A stretch of DNA of 51,386 nt, taken from contig NZ_FOPY01000008.1 in the NCBI RefSeq assembly GCF_900113605.1, positions 199,778 to 251,163 of the forward strand. Reading direction: 5' to 3'. Below the pieces are notes generated by a model. The model did not search any database and was not told the DNA's origin. It worked only from the letters and a program-made list of their open reading frames with translations. A program made the translations under genes and the position numbers. The first letter of the stretch is position 1, and every line of letters starts with the position of its first letter. The stretch comes from Modicisalibacter xianhensis (lineage in GTDB: Bacteria > Pseudomonadota > Gammaproteobacteria > Pseudomonadales > Halomonadaceae). Positions 17,533 through 27,959 of this stretch are shown in pieces.

Positions 17533-18240
17533 TCAACCACCAAGATACGCGCGGCGCACCTCATCGTTGGCCAGTAGCGCCTTGCCGCTGTCCGCCAGCA
17601 CGACGCGGCCATGCTCAAGCACATAACCGCGATCGGCTATCGACAAGGCACGATGGGCATTCTGTTCCACGAGAAAGATCGTCGTGCCCTCGTCGCGCAG
17701 CTTCTCGATGATTTCGAAGATCTGGGCAATGATGATCGGCGCCAGCCCCAGCGAAGGTTCGTCAAGCAACAACAGCCGAGGCCGGCTCATCAGAGCGCGC
17801 GCGATGGCGAGCATCTGCTGCTCGCCTCCCGACATGGTACCGCCACGCTGATGATAGCGCTCCTTGAGCCGGGGAAAGAGCGCCAGCACATAGTCGGTAT
17901 CCCGGGCGATTTCCTGCTTGTCGCGATAATAACCGCCCATGGCAAGATTCTCTTCGACCGTCATGCCGGTGAAGATGCGCCGCCCTTCGGGCACGACCGC
18001 CAGACCGGAACGCATGATGCGCGACGTGGTCATGCCCTGGATTTCTTCATCTTCGAAGCGGATGGTGCCCGAGGTCGGCTTGGGGTCGCCGCAGATGGAC
18101 ATCAGCAATGTAGTCTTGCCCGCCCCGTTGGAACCCACCAGCGTCACGATTTCGCCACGATCAACGCTCAGGGAAACATCATCGAGCGCCTGTATCGGCC
18201 CGTAGTGTGTCGTCAGGTTGACGACATCCAGCATCGCCAT
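17533..18240 (-). CDS. livF: LivF-type branched-chain amino-acid ABC transporter ATPase
   Basis: One of two ATPases powering the Liv/HAAT importer; 235 residues (E. coli LivF 237). Walker A GSNGAGKTTLLMS (about 37-49), signature GGTMSGGEQQMLAIARAL, Walker B RLLLLDEPSLGLAP and the switch His in IFLVEQNAH are all present. It starts three bases after livG and ends the operon before a strong terminator. The transported amino acid cannot be fixed from the ATPase. Confidence 0.95.
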   Translation of the reverse strand: MAMLDVVNLTTHYGPIQALDDVSLSVDRGEIVTLVGSNGAGKTTLLMSICGDPKPTSGTIRFEDEEIQGMTTSRIMRSGLAVVPEGRRIFTGMTVEENLAMGGYYRDKQEIARDTDYVLALFPRLKERYHQRGGTMSGGEQQMLAIARALMSRPRLLLLDEPSLGLAPIIIAQIFEIIEKLRDEGTTIFLVEQNAHRALSIADRGYVLEHGRVVLADSGKALLANDEVRRAYLGG

Positions 18241-18243
18241 ACG

Positions 18244-19014
18244 CTACTCCTCCCCCAGGTAGGCTTTGATCACCTCAGGATTTCGGCGCACCTGTTCCGG
18301 AGTCCCATTGGCGAGGGGCTGGCCCTGATTGACCACGTAGATACGGTCGGAAATTCCCATGACGAGGCTCATGTCGTGTTCGATCAGCAGTACGGTAATG
18401 CCTTCTTCCTCCTTGAGCTGGACGATCAGGCGATCCAGGTCTCGCGTCTCGTTGGGGTTCAACCCGGCCGCCGGCTCGTCAAGCATCAACAACTTGGGCT
18501 GCGTCACCATGCAACGTGCAATTTCCAGGCGACGCTGCTGACCATAAGCCAGGTTGCCTGCCTCGCGGTTGGCGAACTCGATCAGCCCCACCCGCTCCAG
18601 CCAGTGGGCAGCGCGATCCATCAACTCGGCCTCGCGACGACGAAAGCCCCGTGTCAGAAACAAACCTTTAAGCAGGTTGCGCTCGGCCTGCATGTGCTGG
18701 GCCACCAGCAAGTTCTCGATGACGGTCATCTCCTTGAACAGGCGAACGTTCTGGAAGGTGCGCACCATACCCGCCCGGGCGATCTTGAAGCCAGGCAGGC
18801 GATGCATCGGCTTGCCCTCGAAGATGACTTCCCCCCCCGTGGGTCGGTAGAAGCCACTGATGCAGTTGAATACGGTCGTCTTGCCGGCACCGTTGGGGCC
18901 GATGATCGACACGACTTCACAGGGCGCCACATCCATGCTGACCCGATCGACTGCCAGCAGCCCACCAAAGCGCATGGAGAGCTCACGTACGGAAAGCAAA
19001 GGGGTATCAGCCAC
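18244..19014 (-). CDS. livG: LivG-type branched-chain amino-acid ABC transporter ATPase
   Basis: Second ATPase of the importer, 256 residues (E. coli LivG 255). Walker [17 protein letters not shown], signature [14 protein letters not shown], Walker [15 protein letters not shown] and H-switch VLLIEHDMS. The start is GTG at 19014, overlapping the end of livM by eight bases; GGAG inside livM supplies the ribosome binding site, so translation is probably coupled. The C-terminal LivG-type extension ([20 protein letters not shown]) is present. Confidence 0.95.
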   Translation of the reverse strand: MADTPLLSVRELSMRFGGLLAVDRVSMDVAPCEVVSIIGPNGAGKTTVFNCISGFYRPTGGEVIFEGKPMHRLPGFKIARAGMVRTFQNVRLFKEMTVIENLLVAQHMQAERNLLKGLFLTRGFRRREAELMDRAAHWLERVGLIEFANREAGNLAYGQQRRLEIARCMVTQPKLLMLDEPAAGLNPNETRDLDRLIVQLKEEEGITVLLIEHDMSLVMGISDRIYVVNQGQPLANGTPEQVRRNPEVIKAYLGEE

Positions 19015-20260
19015 GTTTCAACTCCATCTGCGGACGCTTGAGCGGCAGCAGCCCCTGCGGGCGCCATACCATCATGAGCACCATGATCAAACCGAACAGC
19101 AGCATGCGGTACTCGTTGAACTCGCGGGCAATTTCTGGCAGCAGTGTCATGGCTACCGCCGCCAGGACGACTCCCAGTTGCGATCCCATCCCACCAAGCA
19201 CGACGATCGCCAGCACGATGGCCGACTCGATGAAGGTGAACGACAGCGGGCTGATGAATCCCTGGCGTGCGGCAAAGATCGACCCGGCGATCCCGGCAAA
19301 GCTTGCGCCGATGGTGAACGCGGATAGCTTGACCCCCGTCGGGTTCAGGCCCAGCGAACGGCAGGCAATGTCGTCTTCGCGAAGCGCCTCCCAAGCCCTG
19401 CCAATCGGCATGCGCATCAGCCGATAGATGATGTAGGCCACCGCCAGTGCAAACAGCAGCGCCAGAATATAGAGATAGATCACCTTGTGGGTCGGATCGT
19501 AGGCGATGCCGAAGAACTCATGGAACGAGGTATACCCTTCATCGGCACGGCGAGCGAACTGCAGGTTGAACAGGGAAGGCTCGGGAATACGGGCAATGCC
19601 GTTGGGCCCACCGGTAATCTCGGTCAGGTTGTTGAGCAGGATGCGGATGATCTCGCCGAAGCCCAGCGTGACGATCGCCAGGTAGTCGCCACGCAGGCGC
19701 AGCACCGGAAAGCCTAGTAGATAGCCGAACAGCGCCGTCATGCCTCCGGCAATGGGCAACGCCTCCCAGAAGCTGAAACCGAAGTAGCTGTTCAGCAAGG
19801 CGTAAGTGTACGCGCCGACCGCATAGAACCCCACGTAACCAAGATCGAGCAGACCGGCCAGCCCCACCACCACGTTGAGTCCCAGCCCGAGCATCACGTA
19901 GATCAACGTCAGCGTCGCGATATCCACGGCACTGCGTTCGGCCATGAACGGAAACATCAGCAAGGCACCGATGGCCAGCGCGATCATGAGGCGGCGCTGG
20001 GCATGGTTCTCGAGAAAGGCGGGCAGACGGAAGCGCGAACCTTGCCGGGCGTTCTGACGAACCCGTTGTACACGATCCTTGACCAACTGGTAGGCGAACA
20101 CTACTGCAGCCGCTGCGAACAAGCCCAGCCAGGTCAATGGGCCGTGCACGACGACAACCGTCTCGATCCCCTGTGACTGCAGTTGCACACCAAGCACGGA
20201 GGCGCCCAGCAGCAACGTCAGCCCGGCAGCGAAGAAAGCGGGAAGCAACTTGCCTTTCAT
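19007..20260 (-). CDS. livM: LivM-type ABC transporter permease
   Basis: Inner-membrane permease of the amino-acid importer; 417 residues from the ATG at 20260 (E. coli LivM 425). Two N-terminal helices precede the BPD_transp_2 core with about eight more. The typical motifs [20 protein letters not shown] and [20 protein letters not shown] (ABC-coupling loop) are visible. The ATG overlaps the livH stop by one base (TGATG), which selects this start over one 13 codons further upstream. Confidence 0.94.
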   Translation of the reverse strand: MKGKLLPAFFAAGLTLLLGASVLGVQLQSQGIETVVVVHGPLTWLGLFAAAAVVFAYQLVKDRVQRVRQNARQGSRFRLPAFLENHAQRRLMIALAIGALLMFPFMAERSAVDIATLTLIYVMLGLGLNVVVGLAGLLDLGYVGFYAVGAYTYALLNSYFGFSFWEALPIAGGMTALFGYLLGFPVLRLRGDYLAIVTLGFGEIIRILLNNLTEITGGPNGIARIPEPSLFNLQFARRADEGYTSFHEFFGIAYDPTHKVIYLYILALLFALAVAYIIYRLMRMPIGRAWEALREDDIACRSLGLNPTGVKLSAFTIGASFAGIAGSIFAARQGFISPLSFTFIESAIVLAIVVLGGMGSQLGVVLAAVAMTLLPEIAREFNEYRMLLFGLIMVLMMVWRPQGLLPLKRPQMELKRG

Positions 20261-21180
20261 CAGATCTTCTCCACTTCGGGTTTGCCGAGGATGCCCCATG
20301 GGCGGAACAACAGGATCAGAATCAACAGGCCAAACGAGACCACGTCGTTGTATTCAGTGGAGAGGTAGGCCCCTGTCAGTGCCTCGGCCACGCCCAGGAT
20401 CAGGCCACCCAGAACGGCCCCGGGAATGCTCCCGATTCCTCCGAGCACCGCCGCGGTAAACGCCTTGAGACCGGCCAGAAAGCCAATGTAAGGGTTGACC
20501 ACCCCGTAATACATGCCCAGCAACAATCCGGCCACGGCGGCCAGCGCGGCGCCAATGACGAACGTCATCGAGATGATCAGGTCAGTATTGATGCCCAGAA
20601 GATTGGCCATGCCGCGGTCCTGCGAACAGGCCCGGCAGGCCCTACCCAGGCGCGAGCGAGAGATGAACAGCGCCAGCACCGTCATGCTGAGCAGCGTGAC
20701 GGCAAAGATGATGACCTGCATGTAGGAAAGGTTGACGGCGAAGCCATCGCCGCCGAACTGCCAGCCTCCCGGGATCAGGCTGGCGATGGCCTTGTCACGC
20801 GACCCTTGCGCCAGCAGGATATAATTTTGCAGGAAGATCGACATGCCGATGGCGGAAATCAGCGCGATCAGGCGCTTGGAGCCACGGACGGGGCGATAGG
20901 CTACCCGCTCGACAGCAAAGGCGTGGGCGCTGGCCACGATGACCGCGACCAGTAGGGCGGCCGCCATCAGGAACACGGTACTATCGATACCCAGCATCGA
21001 CAGGCCGGCGATGACGATGAACACCACATAGGTCGAGATCATGTAGATCTCGCCGTGAGCAAAGTTGATCATGCCGATGATGCCATAGACCATGGTATAA
21101 CCGATGGCAATCAGCGCGTAGGTGCTGCCTATGGTGAGGCCGTTGATCACCTGCTGAAGGAAGTAGAGAGAAGCTTCCAT
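20260..21180 (-). CDS. livH: LivH-type ABC transporter permease
   Basis: Inner-membrane permease, 306 residues (E. coli LivH 308). About eight membrane helices. Family motifs: [20 protein letters not shown] at the N-terminus, the loop [20 protein letters not shown] that contacts the ATPase, and [20 protein letters not shown]. It starts after a 104-base gap from the binding-protein gene that holds a strong hairpin, and its stop overlaps livM. Confidence 0.95.
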   Translation of the reverse strand: MEASLYFLQQVINGLTIGSTYALIAIGYTMVYGIIGMINFAHGEIYMISTYVVFIVIAGLSMLGIDSTVFLMAAALLVAVIVASAHAFAVERVAYRPVRGSKRLIALISAIGMSIFLQNYILLAQGSRDKAIASLIPGGWQFGGDGFAVNLSYMQVIIFAVTLLSMTVLALFISRSRLGRACRACSQDRGMANLLGINTDLIISMTFVIGAALAAVAGLLLGMYYGVVNPYIGFLAGLKAFTAAVLGGIGSIPGAVLGGLILGVAEALTGAYLSTEYNDVVSFGLLILILLFRPWGILGKPEVEKI

Positions 21181-21201
21181 GAGGAATTACCTGCGCAAAG
21201 A

Positions 21202-21230
21202 CGCCTGGCCGGCTTTTGACCGGCCAGGCG
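21202..21230 (-). other. Strong intercistronic hairpin between binding-protein gene and livH
   Basis: A perfect 11-base stem CGCCTGGCCGG/CCGGCCAGGCG with a 7-base loop. Such hairpins between a periplasmic binding-protein gene and its permease genes commonly stabilise the upstream mRNA or cause partial termination, giving excess binding protein. No long T run follows. Confidence 0.65.
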
Positions 21231-21284
21231 AAGGTCGACGTCGCTCAAGCGACGGTGAAGCCATGCTAAACCAAGGCGTGGATG

Positions 21285-22427
21285 TTATTGGGCTGCGTCG
21301 GACTGCGCTTCGCCAGTATCGGCCTTGGACTTGGTGCCATCGGCGTGCCAGTTGTATACGACGAAGTTGAACTCCTCGAGATCACCACTCTCGTCGTACT
21401 TGACCTCGCCAATTGGCGTATCGAATGTGTTCTGGTGCAGGTATTCAGCGACTTCGTAGGGGTCAGTGGACTCCGTTGCCTTCATGCCCTCGGCCATCAA
21501 CTGGACCGCGGTGTAGGCAGGCATCACGAACGGACCGGAGGGATCCTGGTTCTTGGCCTCGAAGGCGGCGACCAGTTCGGCATTCTTGGGATCGGTCTCG
21601 AAAGCCTGGGGCAACGTCACCAACAGCCCTTCGGAAGCTTCGCCGGCGATCTTGGAAATGTCAGGGTTACCGACGCCTTCCGGGCCCATGAATTGGGCAT
21701 CGAAGCCAAGTTCCTTGGACTGGCGCAGGATCAGACCCAACTCGGGGTGGTAGCCGCCGTAGTAGACGAAGTCGACGTTCTCGCGCTTGAGCTTGGAAAC
21801 CAATGAAGAATAGTTCTGCTGCCCTGCCGTGATCCCCTCGAAGACCACCACATTGACGCCAGCCTCCTCGACGGTATCGCGCACTGCCGTCGCCACGCCT
21901 TCGCCGTATTGCTGCTTGTCATGGATGATCGCCATGCGTTCGGGCTTGATGTGTTCGGCGATGAAACGCCCGGCAACCGGCCCCTGGGCATCATCGCGAC
22001 CGATTGTACGGAACACGGTCTCGTAGCCTGCCTCAGTGATGGTGGGGCTGGTGGAGGCCGGCGTGATCATCAGGATGCCTTCTTCGGCATAGATATCGGA
22101 GGCCGGCTGAGTAGCGCTTGAACACAGGTGACCGACGACGAACTGAACACCGTCGTTGACGATCTGGTTGGCCACGGCCACCGCCTGCTTCGGCTCACAG
22201 GCGTCGTCGTACTTCACGCCCTTGAGCATTTCGCCGTTCACGCCACCCTGGGCATTGATCTGCTCGATAGCCATTTCAGCACCGATGAACTGCATGTCAC
22301 CGTACTGGGCAACCGGTCCGGTCACGGGGCCGGCAAGTCCGATGGTAATCTCGGCCTGCGCGGAAAGGCTGGTCATCCCTGCGCCAATGGCCAAGGCCAA
22401 CAGCGACTTGTGCATCATATTCTTCAT
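21285..22427 (-). CDS. Periplasmic branched-chain amino-acid binding protein (LivJ/LivK type)
   Basis: Substrate-binding component of the downstream importer. From the ATG at 22427 the product is 380 residues with a Sec signal peptide (MKNMMHKSLLALAIGAGMTS then cleavage near SAQA-EI). The mature start ITIGLAGPVTGPVAQYG is typical of peripheral binding protein type I. Two Cys residues (near YDDACEP and GHLCSSATQP) probably form the conserved disulfide. GGAAA precedes this ATG; an ATG four codons earlier is also possible. It is the first gene of the liv operon, with a good promoter upstream. Leu/Ile/Val is the default guess for the ligand. Confidence 0.92.
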   Translation of the reverse strand: MKNMMHKSLLALAIGAGMTSLSAQAEITIGLAGPVTGPVAQYGDMQFIGAEMAIEQINAQGGVNGEMLKGVKYDDACEPKQAVAVANQIVNDGVQFVVGHLCSSATQPASDIYAEEGILMITPASTSPTITEAGYETVFRTIGRDDAQGPVAGRFIAEHIKPERMAIIHDKQQYGEGVATAVRDTVEEAGVNVVVFEGITAGQQNYSSLVSKLKRENVDFVYYGGYHPELGLILRQSKELGFDAQFMGPEGVGNPDISKIAGEASEGLLVTLPQAFETDPKNAELVAAFEAKNQDPSGPFVMPAYTAVQLMAEGMKATESTDPYEVAEYLHQNTFDTPIGEVKYDESGDLEEFNFVVYNWHADGTKSKADTGEAQSDAAQ

Positions 22428-22488
22428 GCGATTTTCCATCTCTTGTTATCGTAGGCAAGCCACCGCATTCAAGCGGGTGTTCGAGTCT

Positions 22489-22518
22489 ATTATTGGCAGC
22501 CGTGTGTCGCACTGTAAA
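22489..22518 (-). promoter_or_regulatory. Candidate sigma-70 promoter of the liv operon
   Basis: Minus strand TTTACA (22518-22513, 5 of 6) and AATAAT (22494-22489, 5 of 6) with 18-base spacing, about 60 bases upstream of the binding-protein ATG. The best-scoring promoter I could see in this intergenic stretch. Confidence 0.5.
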
Positions 22519-22733
22519 GCACAGGGAAACCCATCATTTCGCCGCTTGGCGAGGCGCTTGCAAAAAGATTGACCGGCATCTCACGCAAGCGACAGAAGAT
22601 ATGACTCGTGAGGGGAACATGCGCAGCGGTTACCAATACCTCACTTCCTAAAAGCGGCAGATAAACGCTTTTTAAATGCCAGCGCAGAGGATCATTCGGC
22701 AGTAACGGGTTGCGCCAGCAAGACAGGATGGCA

Positions 22734-22766
22734 CCAGGCCACATGCAGCAGCATGATGCGGCCTGG
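22734..22766 (-). terminator. Possible hairpin terminator of uvrB
   Basis: CCAGGCC (22734-22740) and GGCCTGG (22760-22766) flank a 19-base loop that can pair further (GCAT/ATGC). It lies 18 bases after the uvrB stop on the minus strand. There is no T run, so support is modest. Confidence 0.35.
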
Positions 22767-22783
22767 CCATCAGGGAGGAAGGA

Positions 22784-24814
<2,031 letters not shown>

Positions 24815-24853
24815 GTGCCTGAGATGGGCCCGACCGGGAAAAAGTTCAAGCGC

Positions 24854-25258
24854 TCACGCCGACAGTTCGGTATCGATCTCGATCTGCGAGACAGTCATCA
24901 GGCGCTGGATCGGACAACGCTCGGCTATCTCCAGCAATCGGCTGCGCTGCTTTTCGTCCTCGATGCCCAGGAAGTCCATACTGACCAGTAACCGGTAGGT
25001 ACCGTGACGCTCCTGGCTGTCATCCCGGATGACCTTGACCCTGACCCCTTCCAGCGGCCACTCCTTGCGCCGTGCATACATGCGCGCCGTAATGGCCTTG
25101 CAGGCACCGAGCGCCATGTCGAAATAGTCGTGCGGATCCGGCGCGCTGTCGCTGCCTCCGATGAACCCGGGGCCATCAGCAAACAGATCATCGAATCCCT
25201 CGACCTCGAGGCGGTGACGCAACCCTTCCTGCCCTTCGCTGGTTACCACGATAGTCAT
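24854..25258 (-). CDS. OsmC/Ohr family protein
   Basis: 134-residue OsmC-fold protein; characterised relatives reduce organic hydroperoxides with two reactive cysteines. C53 (in MALGACKAITARMYAR) and C115 (in EIAERCPIQRLM) fit the two-Cys arrangement. The family subgroup is YhfA/OsmC-like rather than a clear Ohr. A small HMA-fold gene lies 21 bases upstream on the same strand and uvrB 39 bases downstream. The substrate is not known. Confidence 0.87.
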   Translation of the reverse strand: MTIVVTSEGQEGLRHRLEVEGFDDLFADGPGFIGGSDSAPDPHDYFDMALGACKAITARMYARRKEWPLEGVRVKVIRDDSQERHGTYRLLVSMDFLGIEDEKQRSRLLEIAERCPIQRLMTVSQIEIDTELSA

Positions 25259-25279
25259 GGCGATCTCCTGTCAGCAGGT

Positions 25280-25471
25280 TCAGCGAACCTTGATGCCGAG
25301 CTTCTCCACGGCAGCGATCAGCGCCTCGCGACGCACCTTCCCTTCGACATCGGCTCCGTGACGCCCTACCTCGGCACTTTCCACGCCATCCACCATCATC
25401 AGGGCCGTTGTCAGCCGATTGATCTGCTCGGCGTTTTCCACCCCTTCGAAAGTCAGCGAGATATGGCTCAT
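25280..25471 (-). CDS. Small HMA-fold protein lacking the metal-binding CxxC
   Basis: 63-residue protein with the beta-alpha-beta-beta-alpha-beta pattern of heavy-metal-associated domains: SHISLTFEGVENAEQINRLT, then VDGVESAEVGRHGADVEGKV, then ALIAAVEKLGIKVR. Where copper chaperones have GMxCxxC this one has GVENAEQ, so both Cys are absent and copper binding through that site is not expected. It starts at the ATG at 25471 and is 21 bases upstream of the OsmC gene, suggesting co-transcription. The fold assignment is by pattern and moderately sure; function unknown. Confidence 0.7.
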   Translation of the reverse strand: MSHISLTFEGVENAEQINRLTTALMMVDGVESAEVGRHGADVEGKVRREALIAAVEKLGIKVR

Positions 25472-25612
25472 CGGGCACTCCTAAACTGGATACTATCGCA
25501 GCGAAGTCTAGCATGCCGCCATCCTGTCGCCCCAACATGGCAAGCCGACTTGCAATTTGTCTCGACAGCCCTCATACCCTGTTAACGAGCATCGTGCCGC
25601 AACGGAGTCTTC

Positions 25613-26671
25613 ATGTCCGACTGGATAGCCCACCTTCAACAACTTGGCGCTCACTTCCCCGACTCACGTCACGCCGACTTCGGCGATCCGGACCAGGCCC
25701 GCCGCGCCCACGACGACACCGTGATCATGCCCCTGGTTCATCTGGCCATACTCGAGGTTGCAGGTGCCGACGCTGAGCGCTTCCTGCAAGGCCAGACCAG
25801 CGCCCAACTCAGTCTTGCCAAGGGCGATTTCGCCGCCCCAACCGTCTTCTGCACGCCTAAGGGGCGCATGCTGGCCAATGCGCAACTTCTGCGTATCGCC
25901 GAGGGCCGTTACTGGCTGCTGATGGATCGCGAACTGATCGAGCCGTTACGCAAGCATCTGGCGAAGTTTGCGGTGTTCTACAAGGCGGAAATAACCCCGC
26001 GCGACGATATCGTGACAATTGGCCTGATCGGGCGTGAAGCCCCTGCCCTGGTCGAGACCCGCATGGGCCTGCGGCCACCCACGACGTGGCAGCAGATCAA
26101 CCAGGACGAGCGCGTGGTACTGCGCCATCCCGGCCAGAAACCGCGCTTGCTACTGTGTCTGCCTCACGACGAGGCCGTCAGCGTGTGGAAGACGCTGGCA
26201 AGGCACGCCACACCGGTCGGTAACGCCGTCTGGCAATTGCATGACATCCAGGCCGGGCTCGTCTGGCTGAATGCCGCGCATCAGGACACCTACCTGCCGC
26301 AGATGATCAATTGGGAAGCCTTGGGTGGCATCAGCTTCAAGAAGGGGTGTTACACGGGACAGGAAGTGGTAGCGCGTGCTCATTTCCGAGGCCAGGTCAA
26401 GAAGCGCCTGATTCGGGGCCAGCTCGATGGCGCAACCCTGCCCGAGAACGGCACCCCTATACTCGATGCCGAAGGCAAGAGCTTGGGTGAAGTGGTAAGC
26501 GCGGAGATCGATGGTTATGGCCAAGTCGAGATATTGGCCGTCATGACCACACGCGACGATCTGGCCGAGCCGCTATCGGTGGCCGGCCAGCACCTGAAGC
26601 GGCTCAAGCTACCCTACCCGCTGGAACGGGTCGACCCCGAAAGCCTGGCCAGCAGCGGCCAGGCAGGCTAG
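25613..26671 (+). CDS. ygfZ: YgfZ, folate-binding iron-sulfur cluster assembly/repair protein
   Basis: 352-residue GcvT-related protein (E. coli YgfZ 326). The family signature KGCYTGQE, with the conserved Cys (K244, C246), is present in ISFKKGCYTGQEVVARAHFR. YgfZ uses tetrahydrofolate to support a subset of Fe-S enzymes such as MiaB. The ATG at 25613 follows ACGGAGTC. The gene converges with tatD, and the two stop codons interlock in a single CTAG (26668-26671). A hairpin with 8-base arms (GCCTGGCC/GGCCAGGC, 26643-26664) sits in its last codons. Confidence 0.92.
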   Translation: MSDWIAHLQQLGAHFPDSRHADFGDPDQARRAHDDTVIMPLVHLAILEVAGADAERFLQGQTSAQLSLAKGDFAAPTVFCTPKGRMLANAQLLRIAEGRYWLLMDRELIEPLRKHLAKFAVFYKAEITPRDDIVTIGLIGREAPALVETRMGLRPPTTWQQINQDERVVLRHPGQKPRLLLCLPHDEAVSVWKTLARHATPVGNAVWQLHDIQAGLVWLNAAHQDTYLPQMINWEALGGISFKKGCYTGQEVVARAHFRGQVKKRLIRGQLDGATLPENGTPILDAEGKSLGEVVSAEIDGYGQVEILAVMTTRDDLAEPLSVAGQHLKRLKLPYPLERVDPESLASSGQAG

Positions 26672-27441
26672 CCCACCTGAGACGGCACTCCGAACACACG
26701 CTGGACATTGGCCGTCGTGTGTTCGGCCACCGCTTCATAGGCCTGCCCCCGAAGTTCCGCAACCCTGCGGCATACCATGGCAATCCGTTCAGGCTCGTTG
26801 CGTTGCCCCTGGTAACCGCATAGCGGCATATCAGGGCTGTCTGTCTCCAGCACGAAGCCATCGTCAGGCAACGCAGCGACGGCGCGATGGACACGCTTGG
26901 CCCGTTCATAGGTAGTCGCCCCGCCCAGGCCGACCACGAAGCCCAGGTCAATGAACTTGGCGGCTTGCTCGGGACTGCCCGCAAACGCATGTATCAGGCC
27001 GCCAGCCGGCAGGTCCAGCTGGCGCAAGCGCTTGGCCACCTTGTCGTTGGCATGCACGCAATGAATCACCACGGGTAAGCGGCGAGCCTTGGCAATGCGC
27101 AACTGCTCCTCGAACAGCAGCCACTGATCATCGAGGGTCTCCTCGAAGCGAGCATCGATACCACACTCACCGACCGCCACTGCCTCGGGGTGAGCGTCGA
27201 GCGACTGCTCAAGCGCATTGACGTCGCCTTCACCGTGTTCATGCATGAAATAGGGATGCAATCCCAGGCTCAGGCTGACATCACTGCGCCGGGCGACATC
27301 GATGACGTCGGGCCAGCGCCGGCGCGTCGTACCTGGCACCAGGAAATGTCCAACCCCGGCCTCGTGGGCCCGGGCAAACATGGCCTCGCGATCCGTGTCG
27401 AAGACTTCGAAGTCGAGATGGCAATGGGCGTCGATCAGCAT
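26668..27441 (-). CDS. TatD-family metal-dependent hydrolase (DNase)
   Basis: 257-residue TIM-barrel hydrolase. Metal ligands are visible in LIDAHCHLDFEVFDTDREA (N-terminal HxH), VGECGIDARFEE, VIHCVHAND, LIHAFAG and LETDSPDMPL. Closest to the YjjV/TatD group with nuclease activity; the exact paralogue is uncertain. The stop overlaps the ygfZ stop from the other strand. It begins 27 bases after the mscL stop on the same strand, so mscL-tatD may be co-transcribed. Confidence 0.9.
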   Translation of the reverse strand: MLIDAHCHLDFEVFDTDREAMFARAHEAGVGHFLVPGTTRRRWPDVIDVARRSDVSLSLGLHPYFMHEHGEGDVNALEQSLDAHPEAVAVGECGIDARFEETLDDQWLLFEEQLRIAKARRLPVVIHCVHANDKVAKRLRQLDLPAGGLIHAFAGSPEQAAKFIDLGFVVGLGGATTYERAKRVHRAVAALPDDGFVLETDSPDMPLCGYQGQRNEPERIAMVCRRVAELRGQAYEAVAEHTTANVQRVFGVPSQVG

Positions 27442-27468
27442 CCGTGCGATGACTCCTGTCAGTTTGGG

Positions 27469-27945
27469 TCAGCCCTCGCCAGGCTGTTCCGAGGTACATG
27501 CCGGGCAGCGCGTGGCGGGAATGGGAATCTTGCTGATGCAGAAGGGGCAGGTCTTGACCGTCGGGGCCGCTGCCGTTTCCGGCGCCTGCGCCAGGTTCTT
27601 CAGTCGGTTGATGTTGCGAATCAGCAGGAACGTGGCAAACGCCACGATCATGAAGGAGATCGTGGCATTGAGAAACAAACCATAGTTGAGCGTGACTGCC
27701 CCATCCGCCTGAGCCTGCGCCAGCGTATTGTAAGGACCGGTCCCGGCACCCTCGCGCAGCACCAGAAACTGGTTGGTAAAGTTCAGGCCCCCGGTCGCCA
27801 GGCCAATCAGGGGCGTGAAGATGTCCTTGACCAGACTATTGACGATGGCGGTAAAGGCAGCACCGATGATGATGCCCACCGCCATGTCCACCACATTACC
27901 CTTGACCGCGAATTCGCGGAATTCCTTGAGGAATTTCGACGCCAC
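27469..27945 (-). CDS. mscL: MscL, large-conductance mechanosensitive channel with C-terminal zinc ribbon
   Basis: Emergency osmotic release valve of the inner membrane. The start is GTG at 27945 (VASKFLKEFREFAVKGNVVD, the family N-terminus), with CAGGGAGAAG upstream; product 158 residues (E. coli 136). TM1 (MAVGIIIGAAFTAIVNSLV) and TM2 (NATISFMIVAFATFLLIRN) are present. The extra C-terminal part carries CPFC and CPAC pairs, a probable zinc ribbon replacing the usual charged bundle. The channel suits a bacterium facing salinity shifts. Confidence 0.93.
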   Translation of the reverse strand: MASKFLKEFREFAVKGNVVDMAVGIIIGAAFTAIVNSLVKDIFTPLIGLATGGLNFTNQFLVLREGAGTGPYNTLAQAQADGAVTLNYGLFLNATISFMIVAFATFLLIRNINRLKNLAQAPETAAAPTVKTCPFCISKIPIPATRCPACTSEQPGEG

Positions 27946-27959
27946 GCCACTTCTCCCTG

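Larger units (their letters stand above)
22428..22783. other. 356-base intergenic region, uvrB 3' end to liv 5' end
   Basis: It holds the candidate liv promoter (22489-22518) and a hairpin after uvrB (22734-22766). Small open frames here, such as minus 22490-22744, lack ribosome binding sites and gene-like composition. Nothing else is recognised. Confidence 0.6.

Noticed and set aside
22490-22744. 84-codon minus-strand open frame upstream of the liv operon
   Set aside because: Overlaps the likely liv promoter; no ribosome binding site and no recognised similarity.
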